Positions 1-9,663 of a stretch of DNA of 64,000 nt are shown here, one piece after another. Made by a program: the position numbers and the translations under genes. The notes below the pieces were generated by a model. The model was not told the origin of the DNA and did no database searches. It worked only from the letters and a program-made list of their open reading frames with translations. The DNA lies in contig NZ_JAFBCY010000003.1 in the NCBI RefSeq assembly GCF_016907975.1, positions 186,001-250,000 on the forward strand. Reading direction: 5' to 3'. This stretch comes from Methylopila capsulata. GTDB taxonomy: Bacteria > Pseudomonadota > Alphaproteobacteria > Rhizobiales > Methylopilaceae. Positions within the stretch are counted from its first letter, which is position 1. Every line of letters begins with the position of its first letter.

Positions 1-1
1 G

Positions 2-253
2 GCGATGGCGCTGGCGGACGCGGCCGTGATCGTCCTGTCGGCTTCGGTCCACGTCAACGGCCTCGAGCGGTTGCCGCCTGACTCCGGACTCCCCGAACTG
101 CCGGAGGTCGACATCATGCTCTGGCGGCGAATGCAGGGACTGTCCCAGGCCGCCGAACACTTCGCTCGCCACATCGAGCTCGGGGTTTCAGGCGCGGCCG
201 CCGACGACCGCCAAGACGAGGATGAGACCGCCCGCAGCCCAGCCGCCGAATAG
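2..253 (+). CDS. LysR-family regulator, C-terminal fragment (cut by window edge)
   Basis: An open frame enters from the left edge and stops at 251-253. Its 82 visible residues resemble the end of a LysR substrate-binding domain: an alternating hydrophobic strand, the stretch LPELPEVDIMLWRRM, and a terminal helix ending FARHIEL. The tail after that is Asp/Glu-rich and low in complexity. The DNA-binding half lies outside the window, so the family call rests on the tail only. It converges on the EamA gene, whose stop is 1 nt away. The internal ATG at base 5 is probably not the start. Confidence 0.55.
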   Translation, partial: AMALADAAVIVLSASVHVNGLERLPPDSGLPELPEVDIMLWRRMQGLSQAAEHFARHIELGVSGAAADDRQDEDETARSPAAE

Positions 254-254
254 G

Positions 255-1127
255 TCAGGCGGACTTCGCTCTCCGGACGATCACGAGCGCTACGCCCGTC
301 AGCGTCAGAGCCAGCGCCACGAGATCCTGCACGGTGAGCGCGACGCCGAGGATCGGCGCAGAAGCTAGCACGCCGACGATCGGCGCCAGCAGCGACCCTG
401 TGGTCGCGACGATCGGGGGCAGACGCCGCACCGCGCCGAACCATGCGAGATAGCAGAGCCCCATCGGCACCGTCGCCATATAGGCCCAGGCCACGAAGCC
501 GAGGCCGGAGAGGCGGGCGGGATGCGGCTGCTCGAAGGCGAGGCTTAAGCCGACCATCGGGACCGAGCCAAGCAGCACCTGCCATGCGGTCGACACGACG
601 GGCAGCATCGGCCGTGTCTCGCTCGCGGCCACCGTGCCGAGCGCGAACAGGACAGCGGCCGCGAGGGACAGCAGGATGCCGGGAAGCTTGTCGCCGGACA
701 GCGTCGCGACGCTGTCCGAGAACAGCACCAGCGTCCCGGCGAAACAGAGGCCAAGCGCCATGATCGCCCGCGCGCCCGGCCGAGCGCCACGGATTGGCCA
801 GGCGATGAGCGTCGCCCAGAGCGGCATCGTGTAGACCAGCAGCGCGCCTTCGCCCGGCGTCAGCCAGAGCAGCGCGATGGCCGAAAAACCCATGAAGGCG
901 AAGACGTTGGTGAAGGAGAGGACGATCAGCTTGCCCCAGGAGCCTGCGGGCACGCCGAGCCGGTCGCGCTTCAGCGCCGCATAGGCGAAGAGGGCCGCGG
1001 CCGCCAACAGGCCGGCGGAGCCACGAGAGAACAGCGGCGGCCAGTCGCGCAGAAGCAGCTTGATGATCGGCCAGTTGAGGCCCCAGCCGATCGCCGCGAA
1101 CAGCAGGCAGCCGATCCCTGCGCGCAT
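255..1127 (-). CDS. EamA/DMT-family drug/metabolite transporter
   Basis: Inner-membrane protein of about 290 residues with roughly ten hydrophobic segments in two EamA repeats, the usual size of the family. The frame stays open to 1370, but the extra N-terminus is Arg/Ser-rich and lies antisense-like inside the upstream gene. The start at 1127 puts MRAGIGCLLFAAIGWG at the first membrane segment. It is the last gene of the minus-strand operon, about 40 nt after the crotonase gene. By position it may export an intermediate or product of this pathway; the substrate is unknown. Confidence 0.8.
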   Translation of the reverse strand: MRAGIGCLLFAAIGWGLNWPIIKLLLRDWPPLFSRGSAGLLAAAALFAYAALKRDRLGVPAGSWGKLIVLSFTNVFAFMGFSAIALLWLTPGEGALLVYTMPLWATLIAWPIRGARPGARAIMALGLCFAGTLVLFSDSVATLSGDKLPGILLSLAAAVLFALGTVAASETRPMLPVVSTAWQVLLGSVPMVGLSLAFEQPHPARLSGLGFVAWAYMATVPMGLCYLAWFGAVRRLPPIVATTGSLLAPIVGVLASAPILGVALTVQDLVALALTLTGVALVIVRRAKSA

Positions 1128-1167
1128 GTCGCCTGAAGCGCTGCGCGACGCGGTCGAAGTTTGAGCC

Positions 1168-1880
1168 TCAGCGGTGTCCGGCACGATAGCGGGCGATGCG
1201 CTCATGCAGACCGGACGGCGCCAAGGAGCGGACGAGATCCGCCAGATCGGCGTCGCGTGTGTCGGGCGTCGTGAAGGTGAGAATTCTCGCCGTCGACTCC
1301 GCCGAGAGGCCACGATGAGCCTCCAGCAGCGCCGCGGCGGTCGCCTCGAATTCGCTCTGCTCGACGACATGGGTGACGAGGCCGAGCTTCAGCGCCTCCT
1401 CCGCCGTCACCGTCTTGTTCTCAAGCAGGATCGCGCGCGCGGTGTCGGTCCCGACGAGGTTTAAAAGCCGCCGCGTGCCGAGAGCGACGCCAAAACGGAA
1501 GCCTGGAAAGCGGAACGTCGCGTTTGGAGACGCGATCCGATACGTGCAGGCGGCGGCAAGGTCTGCGCCGGCCCCGAAGGCCGCGCCGCCCACCAGCGCG
1601 ATAGTCGCCACCGGCGCATAGGCGACCGCCTGCAACAGCGCCTCGATATCGACGAAGCGCTTCAGCAGATCGCCGTGACTCTGGTTCTCGACGTCGGTGA
1701 AGTCGAAGCCGCCGCAGAACACCTTGCCATCGCTCGCCAGGGCGAATGGCGACGCAGACCGGCTGGCTTCCACGACGGCTTCTCGCAGAGCCTCGACGGT
1801 CAGGTCGTCGAGGGCATTCGCCTTTTTCGGGCGGTCGATCTTGAGCGTGCGGAGCGCGCCGTCGGCTGTGATCGCGATGC

Positions 1881-1884
<4 letters not shown>
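1168..1884 (-). CDS. Enoyl-CoA hydratase/isomerase (crotonase)-like protein
   Basis: Crotonase-fold protein of 238 residues. The oxyanion-hole regions are visible (ASDGKVFCGGFDF and GGAAFGAGADLAAAC). The usual catalytic glutamates of true hydratases are not kept: the GGGCEL-type Glu is Asp here, and the QPEI-type Glu position reads FPGF. A hydratase reaction is therefore doubtful, and a different acyl-CoA reaction is likelier. I chose the GTG start at 1884 because GTGA overlaps the stop of the CaiB gene, implying translational coupling. The in-frame ATG at 1914 would extend into CaiB. Confidence 0.75.
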
Positions 1885-3079
<1,195 letters not shown>

Positions 3080-3083
<4 letters not shown>

Positions 3084-3577
3084 GCCGCCACCCTCTCGTC
3101 GAGCGCCGCATAGGCCCCACGGTGATAGAGCAGCGGCTCGCCGCCGTGGATGTGGACCTTCTCGACCTGGCCGATGATGATCGTGTGGTCGCCGCCCAGG
3201 CACATCTCGGCGAGGCTGCATTCGGCCGCGGCCAGCACGCCGGAAATGATCGGGCTGCCGTTCTCGCCGGCGACGTAATCGACCTCGGCGAATTTGTCCG
3301 CGCTCTTCGAGGCGAAGACCCGCGAGACCTCGGTCTGGCCCTTGGCGAGGAAATGGATCGCGAACTTGCCGCTCGAGAGCACCGCGCCCAGCGTGTTCGA
3401 CTTGTGGTCGAGGCAGATGAGGAACAGCGGCGGCGTCAGCGAGAGCGACGTCACGGCGTTGATGGTGACGCCGGCGAGCTCGCCTTCGCTGCTCTTCGTG
3501 GTGACGACCGCGACGCCGGTCGCGAATTGTCCCGCGAAGGTTCGAAGATCGGTCGCGGTGATGGCCGAGGCGGACAT
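3080..3577 (-). CDS. Flavin reductase family protein (copy 1)
   Basis: 165-residue flavin reductase-like FMN-binding protein (HpaC/RutF type) that would supply reduced flavin to a two-component monooxygenase. Family features seen are FAGQFATGVAVVTT at the N-terminus, SLTPPLFLICLDHKS, RVFASKSADKF and GGEPLLYHRGAY at the C-terminus. The frame remains open to 3805, but the start at 3577 has a strong AGGAGG 8-10 nt upstream and is the first codon of conserved sequence. The 51-bp shared element lies about 100 nt upstream. It is a close paralogue of the next gene upstream. Confidence 0.9.
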
Positions 3578-3680
3578 GGGAGAACTCCTCCTGATACGGC
3601 GCGCCGTCTTGAGGCGGCGCTTCTGCGGGCCGGATTCGGGCTGTCCGATCCGGCGTTGAGGAAATGTTATTCGACGAGGA

Positions 3681-3731
3681 TTTCGATTGAAAACGAGAGT
3701 TTTCGATCGAGTTTGTTCGACAAACTCGATG
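3681..3731 (-). promoter_or_regulatory. 51-bp shared operator-like element, copy A
   Basis: This element starts TTTCGATTGAAAACGA and ends CTCGATG on the + strand. It aligns without gaps to 5502-5552 and 7204-7254. It contains interrupted TTTCGAT/ATCGAAA-like half sites and T-N11-A patterns of the kind LysR regulators bind. It lies in the gap between the two flavin reductase genes and upstream of copy 1, CaiB, crotonase and EamA. It is inferred to be an operator for the LysR protein at 7271. Confidence 0.65.
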
Positions 3732-3743
3732 TCCGAGGAGCTG

Positions 3744-4274
3744 TCAGGAACCGCCTTCGAGCGCCGCATAGGCGCCGCGGTGATAGAGCAGCGGCTCACC
3801 GCCATTGACGGTCGTGGCCTTCACCTCGCCGACGACGATGGTGTGGTCGCCTATGGCGGTGATCCGCAAGACGACGCATTCGGCAGCCGCCAGAACGCCA
3901 TGGATGATCGGGCTTCCGGTCTCGCCGATCGCATGGCCGACGCCCGAGAACTTGTCGGCCTGCTTCGAGGCGAAGACGCGGGAGATGTCTGATTGGTCCT
4001 TCGTCAGGAAATGCAGCGCGAAGGCTTTGGCCTCGCGCACGAGGCCGAGCGTGTTCGAGCCGTTGTCGAGGCAGACGAGATAGAGCGGCGGATCGAGCGA
4101 GAGCGAGGTGACGCCGGTGATGGTGACGCCCGATTTCTCACCCTCGGGTCCGCTTGCGGTCACGACCGCGACGCCGGTCGCGAACTGGTCGGCGAAGCTG
4201 CGGAAGTCGGACGGGCTGACGGCCGGCTCTTCGTCCGCCGGGACGGACGCCCCGGCGGAGACCTGCGCGTCCAT
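3744..4274 (-). CDS. Flavin reductase family protein (copy 2)
   Basis: 176 residues, same family as copy 1, with matching blocks FADQFATGVAVVTA, SLDPPLYLVCLDNGSNTLG, RVFASKQADKF and GGEPLLYHRGAYAAL. The start at 4274 follows the monooxygenase stop by one base (TGACATG), so the two genes are coupled and this copy is the likely partner reductase of that monooxygenase. The short Ala/Ser-rich N-terminal extension before SPSDFRSF is not in copy 1. Copies 1 and 2 look like a local duplication that later gained a separate promoter region. Confidence 0.9.
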   Translation of the reverse strand: MDAQVSAGASVPADEEPAVSPSDFRSFADQFATGVAVVTASGPEGEKSGVTITGVTSLSLDPPLYLVCLDNGSNTLGLVREAKAFALHFLTKDQSDISRVFASKQADKFSGVGHAIGETGSPIIHGVLAAAECVVLRITAIGDHTIVVGEVKATTVNGGEPLLYHRGAYAALEGGS

Positions 4275-4275
4275 G

Positions 4276-5421
4276 TCAGGCCGCGGCCGCAAGCGGCGTG
4301 TCGAGCCGTAGTCCGGCCTGGCGCATCAACGGCAGCACGCGCTCGCCGAAAAAGGTCAGGTCGGGGATGAAGTCGTAGAAATTGACTTGCACGCCATCGA
4401 TGCCGGCCGCCTGCAGCCGCTTGAAGCCGTCGACCACCTGCGCCGGCGTGCCAACGATGTGGACGTTGCCCCCGACGGTCCAGTCGTCCTTGGTGGCCCC
4501 GCGCCACGACGCCTGATCGCCGCCCGTGAACGTCTGGTAGAAGTTCTGGGCCGCGACGGGATCGGCGTTGTTCAGGATCGAATGATACTGCGCCCAGGCC
4601 TCTTCCTCGGTCTCCTGGCAGATGACGTGCGGGTTGAGCAGGATCTTTACGTCGCGCCCCATGTCCTTTGCGGCGGCCTTGATCTTGGCCGTATGCGCGG
4701 GAAGCGCCTCGCAGGCGCGGTCGAGATTAGCCCCGGCCGGGCTTGTCACGAAGATCAGGTCGGAGTGCTTGACCGCATAGGCGAGCCCCGCTCCGGACGA
4801 GGACGCGTTGACCAGGATGCACTTTGCGCCCGCGGGCTTCGGGGCGATGAAGGCGTCGTTCATCTTATAGAACTGGCCGTGATGGGTGAGGTTTTCGTCC
4901 TCGGCCCAAAGCCGCTTCATCATGGTCACGAACTCGTCGGCCATGACGTAGCGGTGGTCGTGCTCGATCTGATCGAGCCCGAACATTTCGAACTCGCTCT
5001 TCTTGTAGCCTGTCACCATGTTGAGGCCCCAGCGCCCCCCGCTCATCTCGGAGATGGTGGCGCCGAACTTGGCCAGATGCAGCGGGTGCCAGCCGTAGAG
5101 GATGTGCACCGTCGAGACGAGCAGGATTCGCTTGGTGATGGCTGCGAGGCCAGCCGTAACGAGCAGTGGGTCGGTGGCGTTCTCGCGGAACTTCATCTCG
5201 CCGCCATATCCGCCCTTGCCCATCCATTGCGCGAGGCCGAACACGAGGTCGAAGCCGAGATTCTCGGCCATGACCGTGCAACGGGCGTTGTAGTCGAACG
5301 TCCAGGACGTCTCGCGCGGTGCGAGCGATGGGCTCCAGGCGCCCTGCTGGATCGGCAGGAATAGGCCCAGCATCATCGGCTGCCGCAGGGCCGCGTCGAG
5401 CGGCGAGAGTGTGTCGGTCAT
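4276..5421 (-). CDS. RutA-like LLM-class flavin-dependent monooxygenase
   Basis: About 381 residues of the bacterial-luciferase-like fold, closest by eye to RutA (pyrimidine oxygenase) and the related SfnG/DszA group. RutA-like blocks include GLFLPIQQGAWSPS, AENLGFDLVFGLAQW, GLAAITKRI, ISEMSGGRWGLNMVTG and GQFYKMND. RutA-type enzymes use FMNH2 from a partner reductase to cleave C-N, C-S or C-halogen bonds. The substrate is unknown: no rutB-F genes are present, so uracil is not supported. I chose ATG 5421 over 5433 because GGAG sits 9-10 nt before it. The shared 51-bp element begins about 80 nt upstream. Confidence 0.85.
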   Translation of the reverse strand: MTDTLSPLDAALRQPMMLGLFLPIQQGAWSPSLAPRETSWTFDYNARCTVMAENLGFDLVFGLAQWMGKGGYGGEMKFRENATDPLLVTAGLAAITKRILLVSTVHILYGWHPLHLAKFGATISEMSGGRWGLNMVTGYKKSEFEMFGLDQIEHDHRYVMADEFVTMMKRLWAEDENLTHHGQFYKMNDAFIAPKPAGAKCILVNASSSGAGLAYAVKHSDLIFVTSPAGANLDRACEALPAHTAKIKAAAKDMGRDVKILLNPHVICQETEEEAWAQYHSILNNADPVAAQNFYQTFTGGDQASWRGATKDDWTVGGNVHIVGTPAQVVDGFKRLQAAGIDGVQVNFYDFIPDLTFFGERVLPLMRQAGLRLDTPLAAAA

Positions 5422-5501
5422 GAAGTTCTCCATGCGTCGCGCTCAAAAGCAGCGGCGCTTTCCGGTCGGCCGGGGCGTTCAACGAGCCTAGGCGTCAGCT
5501 T

Positions 5502-5552
5502 TTTCGATTGAAAACGAGAGTTTCCGATCAGTTTTCTTCGAGAAATTCGATG
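5502..5552 (-). promoter_or_regulatory. 51-bp shared operator-like element, copy B
   Basis: It shares the first 22 bases with copy A (TTTCGATTGAAAACGAGAGT and the following TT). After one substitution it keeps CGATC, TTCG and the terminal TTCGATG at the same spacing. It lies upstream of the monooxygenase and flavin reductase 2 genes, in the same orientation relative to its target as copy A. Function is inferred from position and conservation only. Confidence 0.65.
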
Positions 5553-5611
5553 CGGACAAAGGCGCTGGCGGTCGACGGGGACGCCGTCGACCGCCAGCCT
5601 GACGCGACCTG

Positions 5612-7003
5612 TCAGACCGTCTTTGGACGGACGAGCGTTGAGGGCGCGGATGTCGGGGCGGACGCTGAGTCGTCCTCCCGGTCCCAGCCTTCATCGGTCG
5701 CGTAGTCGGTTTTCGAGCGATCCTTCAGCAGCATCGCGGACACGAGGCTTATGGCCGCGATCACCGCGATGTAGACGCTGAGAGCCGTCGAGGTGCCGTA
5801 GGTGTGCAGCAGGTAGGCGCAGATCAGCGGAGCCGGTCCGCCCGAGGTCAGCGAGGCTAGGTGGTACCCGATCGAGGAGCCCGAATAGCGCACGCTCGGC
5901 GGGAAGCTCTCGGTCGTGAAGGCCGCGAGCGGCGCCCACTGCATGTCGTGGATCGGGATCGAGATGACGATCGCGAAAATCACCAGCGCCGGGATCTTGC
6001 TGTCGAGCATCCAGAAGTAGGGGAACGCGAAGGCGAGCATCGTCGCCGCCCCGATCACGTACATCCGCTTGCGGCCGATTTTGTCCGACGCCCAGCCGAA
6101 GAACGGATTGGCGAAGAGCGAGAACACGCAGGCGACCAGCACGCAATTAAACAAGAACTGTCGTTCAAAACCGAGCTGCTTCGTGCCGTAGGACAGTAGG
6201 AACGTCGTGAAGATCACGAACGGCGCCTGCTGGCCGGTGCGGATAAGGCAAGTCAGGAGGATCTGCTTCCAGTAGCCGCGGATGGCCTCCATCACCGGCG
6301 CCTGGGCGAGCTTGTTCTCCTTCTGCATCTTCTGGAACACCGGCGTCTCGAGCACGCCAAGGCGGATGTACAGCCCGGCGCCGATCAGCACGGCGCTGAT
6401 CAGGAACGGGATTCTCCAGCCGATGCGTTCGAACCAGGCGGCGTCGCCGAACTGGGCCGTGAGCGTCAGCGCGCCGACCGCCATCAGCATGCCAAGCGGA
6501 GAGCCGAACTGCGGCCAGCTGGCCGCGAGGCCGCGGCTCTTGTTGAACTTCGACCATTCGGTCGCGACCGCGACCGCGCCGCCCCATTCGCCGCCGACGC
6601 CGATGCCCTGGAACACGCGAAGGACCACGAGCCCGACTGCGCCCCAAACGCCGATCGTTTCGTAGGTCGGCAGCAGGCCGATCATCACGGTGCTGACGCC
6701 CATGAGAAGCAGCGTGACGACGAGCGTCGTCTTGCGGCCGATGCGGTCGCCCCAATGGCCGAACAGGATGGCGCCGAGCGGGCGCGCCACGAAGCCAACG
6801 AACATGGTGGAGAACGACAGCAACGTCGCCGAATAGGGGTCGCTCGAAGGGAAATAGAGCTTGCTGAACACCAGCGCGGCCGCGAGGCCGTAAAGATAGA
6901 AGTCGTACCACTCGATCATCGTGCCGACCGTCGACGCGATCACGGCCCGCCTTGCTTGTTTGTCCGTGTCGCCGTCAGCCACGGCTGCTGGCTGCGCTGC
7001 CAT
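5612..7003 (-). CDS. MFS transporter, metabolite:H+ symporter (MHS) type
   Basis: 463-residue major facilitator with about twelve hydrophobic segments. The MHS-type N-terminus GTMIEWYDFYLYGLAAALVF is clear, as is the loop 2-3 motif GHWGDRIGRKTTLV. The centre carries GVGGEWGGAVAVATEW, typical of ProP/ShiA/KgtP relatives that import organic acids, betaines or aromatic acids. The start at 7003 has GGAGG 8 nt upstream; the frame continues to 7078 without conserved sequence. It is divergent from the LysR gene with one 51-bp element in the gap, so it probably imports the pathway substrate. The last 40 residues are polar and acidic. Confidence 0.88.
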   Translation of the reverse strand: MAAQPAAVADGDTDKQARRAVIASTVGTMIEWYDFYLYGLAAALVFSKLYFPSSDPYSATLLSFSTMFVGFVARPLGAILFGHWGDRIGRKTTLVVTLLLMGVSTVMIGLLPTYETIGVWGAVGLVVLRVFQGIGVGGEWGGAVAVATEWSKFNKSRGLAASWPQFGSPLGMLMAVGALTLTAQFGDAAWFERIGWRIPFLISAVLIGAGLYIRLGVLETPVFQKMQKENKLAQAPVMEAIRGYWKQILLTCLIRTGQQAPFVIFTTFLLSYGTKQLGFERQFLFNCVLVACVFSLFANPFFGWASDKIGRKRMYVIGAATMLAFAFPYFWMLDSKIPALVIFAIVISIPIHDMQWAPLAAFTTESFPPSVRYSGSSIGYHLASLTSGGPAPLICAYLLHTYGTSTALSVYIAVIAAISLVSAMLLKDRSKTDYATDEGWDREDDSASAPTSAPSTLVRPKTV

Positions 7004-7203
7004 AGAGTCCTCCTCACGTCCCCGCAGGGACCGTATCCTCACCCAGGCGCCGCAGTTCTCGGGGTCGCGAGGTCGCACGAACTCAGGCCGGCGCGCGGGC
7101 GCGACGGCACAGCTTCCGGCGGCAATGCAGAAAGAACGGGCGTGCGTCTCTCATGATCAGGTCGTTCAGTCGCCTGATCTGACAAAACCTTATGATCCGA
7201 AAA

Positions 7204-7254
7204 TTTCGATTGAAACCGATTAATTTCGATCCTTATGCTTCGGGATATTCGATG
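7204..7254. promoter_or_regulatory. 51-bp shared operator-like element, copy C (divergent promoter region)
   Basis: Same length and register as copies A and B: TTTCGATTGAAA at the left, TTTCGATC in the middle, TTCG, and TTCGATG at the right. It ends 16 nt before the LysR start codon and about 200 nt upstream of the MFS start. This is where an autoregulatory LysR site controlling a divergent target is usually found. Conservation against A and B is lower in the centre. Confidence 0.65.
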
Positions 7255-7270
7255 TTAGGCGTCGCTCTTC

Positions 7271-8167
7271 ATGAACTTCCGTCAGCTTCAGACATTCGTC
7301 GAAATCGTTAGCCTCGGCAGCTTTGCTGCGGCTGCGAAGAAACTTAATGCGACGCAGTCGACAATCTCCGCGCGCATCCAAGAACTCGAACAGGATCTCG
7401 GAGTCACGCTGTTCGACCGCAGCCAGCGCAAAGCAACCGTTACAGCCAAAGGTCGTGAACTCGTCGGCTACGCCGAACGCGCGCTCGCTCTTCAGGACGA
7501 CATCCGCAGGCACATCGGGCCGAGCCAGGAATTGTCCGGCCTCGTTCGGGTCGGCGTCGCCGAGTTGGTCGCCATGACGTGGCTGCCGCGTTTCGCCGCG
7601 ACGCTGCGTGAGCGCTATCCCCAGGTCACGCTCGAGCTGGACATCTCGCTGACCAGCCCGCTGCGCAGTCGGTTGGTCTCTGGCGATCTCGACATCGCGT
7701 TCATTCCGGGACCGGCCTTTGACGTCGGGCTGATCACGCGCTCGCTCGGCGAGGTCCAGTTCACCTGGATGGCGGGAAAAGGTTTTCCTCTTGGCGAACG
7801 ACCAATGGTCGCGTCGAATTTCGCCGAACTGCGCATTCTGTCGCTCGGCGAGAATTCGGTTCATTTCGAAACCGTGTCGTCATGGCTGGCGGAGAGCGGC
7901 TCGACCCAGCGGCCGGACCTCTGCAACTCCATGACGGTGCTGGCGATGCTGACCGCCGCGGGCGTCGGCGTGAGCCTCCTGCCACCGATGTGCTACGCGT
8001 CCGAACTCGCCTCTGGCGAACTCGTGATCGTGCCGTCCAGCCCCAAACCACCGAGAATGCCGTTCTCGGTGGTCTACAAGGCCCGCAAGATGACGGCGTT
8101 GCAATCCGCGATCGCGGAGCTTGCGGCGGAGGTCAGCACATTCGATCCCACAGAGCCGAACGCTTGA
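7271..8167 (+). CDS. LysR-family transcriptional regulator
   Basis: 298 residues, full length for the family. The N-terminal winged helix-turn-helix is standard (MNFRQLQTFVEIVSLGSFAAAA, then ATQSTISARIQELEQDLG). The effector-binding domain follows from about residue 90 (SGLVRVGVAELVAMTWLPRF). It is transcribed away from the MFS gene, and the 51-bp element lies directly before its start. It is the obvious candidate regulator of the three units that carry that element. The ligand is unknown. Codon use is less GC-biased than in genes right of the tRNA. Confidence 0.92.
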   Translation: MNFRQLQTFVEIVSLGSFAAAAKKLNATQSTISARIQELEQDLGVTLFDRSQRKATVTAKGRELVGYAERALALQDDIRRHIGPSQELSGLVRVGVAELVAMTWLPRFAATLRERYPQVTLELDISLTSPLRSRLVSGDLDIAFIPGPAFDVGLITRSLGEVQFTWMAGKGFPLGERPMVASNFAELRILSLGENSVHFETVSSWLAESGSTQRPDLCNSMTVLAMLTAAGVGVSLLPPMCYASELASGELVIVPSSPKPPRMPFSVVYKARKMTALQSAIAELAAEVSTFDPTEPNA

Positions 8168-8210
8168 GATCCTGCTCGCGGCGTTCGCGGCGGCCAGGAT
8201 CTCCGAACAT

Positions 8211-8562
8211 TCACCGTGGCGCGAAAGGGATTTCGAGAACGCCGGTTCCCTTGGCTTTCTTCGGCGGATGCGTCGCGCCAGATAATCGGGGATTACCTTG
8301 CGGTCCTCGCCCTCGAGCTTCCGGCATCCCGTGCTTGTCGGGCATGAGCGTCATGGTCTTGTCCCACCGCTCCCGGCTCATGGCCCGCGCCGCCACCAGC
8401 TTGTAGGCGTGGCAAGCCGAGCACATGCCGAAGGCCTCGTCCCAGCCGGGGCCGGCCGGAAACTGTTCGGCGCTTTCCTCCGCGGGCCGTCGATTGCGCC
8501 ATGGTGGGTCCCGGCGCGCCGAGCATGAGCGCGGCAGCGAAAAAGGCGTCGCGGTATCGCAT
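8211..8562 (-). pseudogene. Remnant of sulfite dehydrogenase cytochrome c subunit (sorB-like)
   Basis: An ATG at 8562 opens a signal-peptide-like start (MRYRDAFFAAALMLGAPGPT). The frame is then lost. A second frame carries the haem-binding stretch MCSACHAYKLVAARAMSRER followed by W and D. Near HGMPE the reading shifts again: the expected EGEDRKVIPDYLARRI lies in another frame, and the C-terminus IPFAPR returns to the second frame. At least three frameshifts are needed to read one protein, so no functional cytochrome is made. It lies 4 nt after the sorA remnant, the usual sorA-sorB order. Confidence 0.75.
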
Positions 8563-8566
8563 CGGC

Positions 8567-9370
8567 TCAGCCCACCATCACCGCGATGCGATGCTGCGCG
8601 TCGCCGCCATAGCCCTGCGGGTTCCAGTTGGTGGCGAGCGTCGGTTGGGTCTTGCCGTTCGCGTCGGTCGCCCGCGCAAAGACCTCGAAATAACCCTCCT
8701 ATGGAAGCGTCACGTCGAGCGTCCAGCGGTTTCAGTCGTAGCGGTTCTTCACCGGCGTGAGCTTGGCCTCGATCCAGGTCTGGCCGCCGTCGATCGTGAC
8801 GTCGGTGCGCTTGACGGGCACGTCCCACCCCAGGCGACGCCGCACAGCTTCAACCCACGCGCCCCGGCGGGCATCTGGGTTCCGTTCGCAGGCGAGGTCG
8901 TCGCCGCCCGGATCGGCGTCGACTCCAGGATCTTGAACTTCACGCCGTCGCCCTTCGAGCCGGGGATCAGCGGCTGCTCGGGCATACCGTAGTAGCGGCC
9001 AGTCATGCCCTGCCCGTCATGCTCCTTGTCGCGCAGCGTGATCCGCGTCAGCCACTTGTGAGAGGCCGACGCCGGCCAGCCGGGCACGACGAGGCGCAAT
9101 GGGCCGCCATGGATGTTGGGCAACGGCTCGCTGTTCATGGCGAAGAGCAGCGTGTGCTCCTCCATGGCCTTGGCGACCGAATGCTCTCCGGGGTCAACGT
9201 CCGCACCTGTCAGGCCTACGCGGCCGACCGGACCCAGCCGACGCGGAAGGAGAAGGGCGGACGCGCCGCCCGTCCAGGACGCGCTCGCCGCGACCTTAAG
9301 GATCTCCGAGCCGCCATCGCTCACCGCGAAGACAAAGGGCTTCATCCGACAGTCGGGTAAGTGCTTGATT
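8567..9370 (-). pseudogene. Remnant of sulfite dehydrogenase/oxidase molybdopterin subunit (sorA-like)
   Basis: Only the C-terminal two thirds is recognisable: PNIHGGPLRLVVPGWPASAS, HKWLTRITL, ILEST..SPANGTQMPAGARGLKL, then after a frameshift near 8828 DVPVKRTDVTIDGGQTWIEA and NWNPQGYGG. In that last frame there are in-frame stops at 8732-8734 (TGA where Trp is expected) and 8699-8701 (TAG). The N-terminal molybdenum-cofactor domain with its catalytic Cys is missing, and the remnant breaks off just before the tRNA 3' end. The gene is dead. Confidence 0.8.
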
Positions 9371-9375
9371 TGAAA

Positions 9376-9452
9376 TGGTAGGCCCGGCCGGACTTGAACC
9401 GACAACCAGACCGTTATGAGCGGTCGGCTCTAACCAATTGAGCTACGGGCCC
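9376..9452 (-). tRNA. tRNA with CAU anticodon, probably tRNA-Ile2 (lysidine type)
   Basis: 77-nt cloverleaf read on the minus strand. The acceptor is GGGCCCG against CGGGCCU with an encoded CCA. The D arm is GCTCAATTGGTTAGAGC, the anticodon stem ACCG/CGGT surrounds loop CTCATAA, and the T arm contains GGTTCAAGTC. CAU could mean elongator Met or Ile2. The C4-G69 and C5-G68 pairs match known TilS determinants of tRNA-Ile2 and differ from E. coli elongator Met, so I favour Ile2. Its 3' end marks the visible compositional change. Confidence 0.9.
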
Positions 9453-9663
9453 CCGGCGCAGACATACGCCACAGCGGGGCGTTTTGTCATCGGCCTGATG
9501 AGGGAGCCGGAGCGACGCCGGCAACGCCCTTGTTCCACGCGTCACCACATCAATTTGTTGTTTCGTGTGGATTTACGTTGACTTTAAGCCGACGCCACGA
9601 GAGGAACGTCGACGTGCGCCGCGGCGGGCGGCGCGCGAGACCTTTCCACGGCAGGGCGCGCGC

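Noticed and set aside
4276-5421. Uracil (Rut) pathway assignment for the monooxygenase operon
   Set aside because: No rutB, rutC, rutD or rutE homologue is adjacent; CoA transferase and crotonase genes do not belong to that pathway.
9376-9452. Elongator tRNA-Met reading
   Set aside because: C4-G69/C5-G68 acceptor pairs favour tRNA-Ile2; kept as a possibility because both have CAU.
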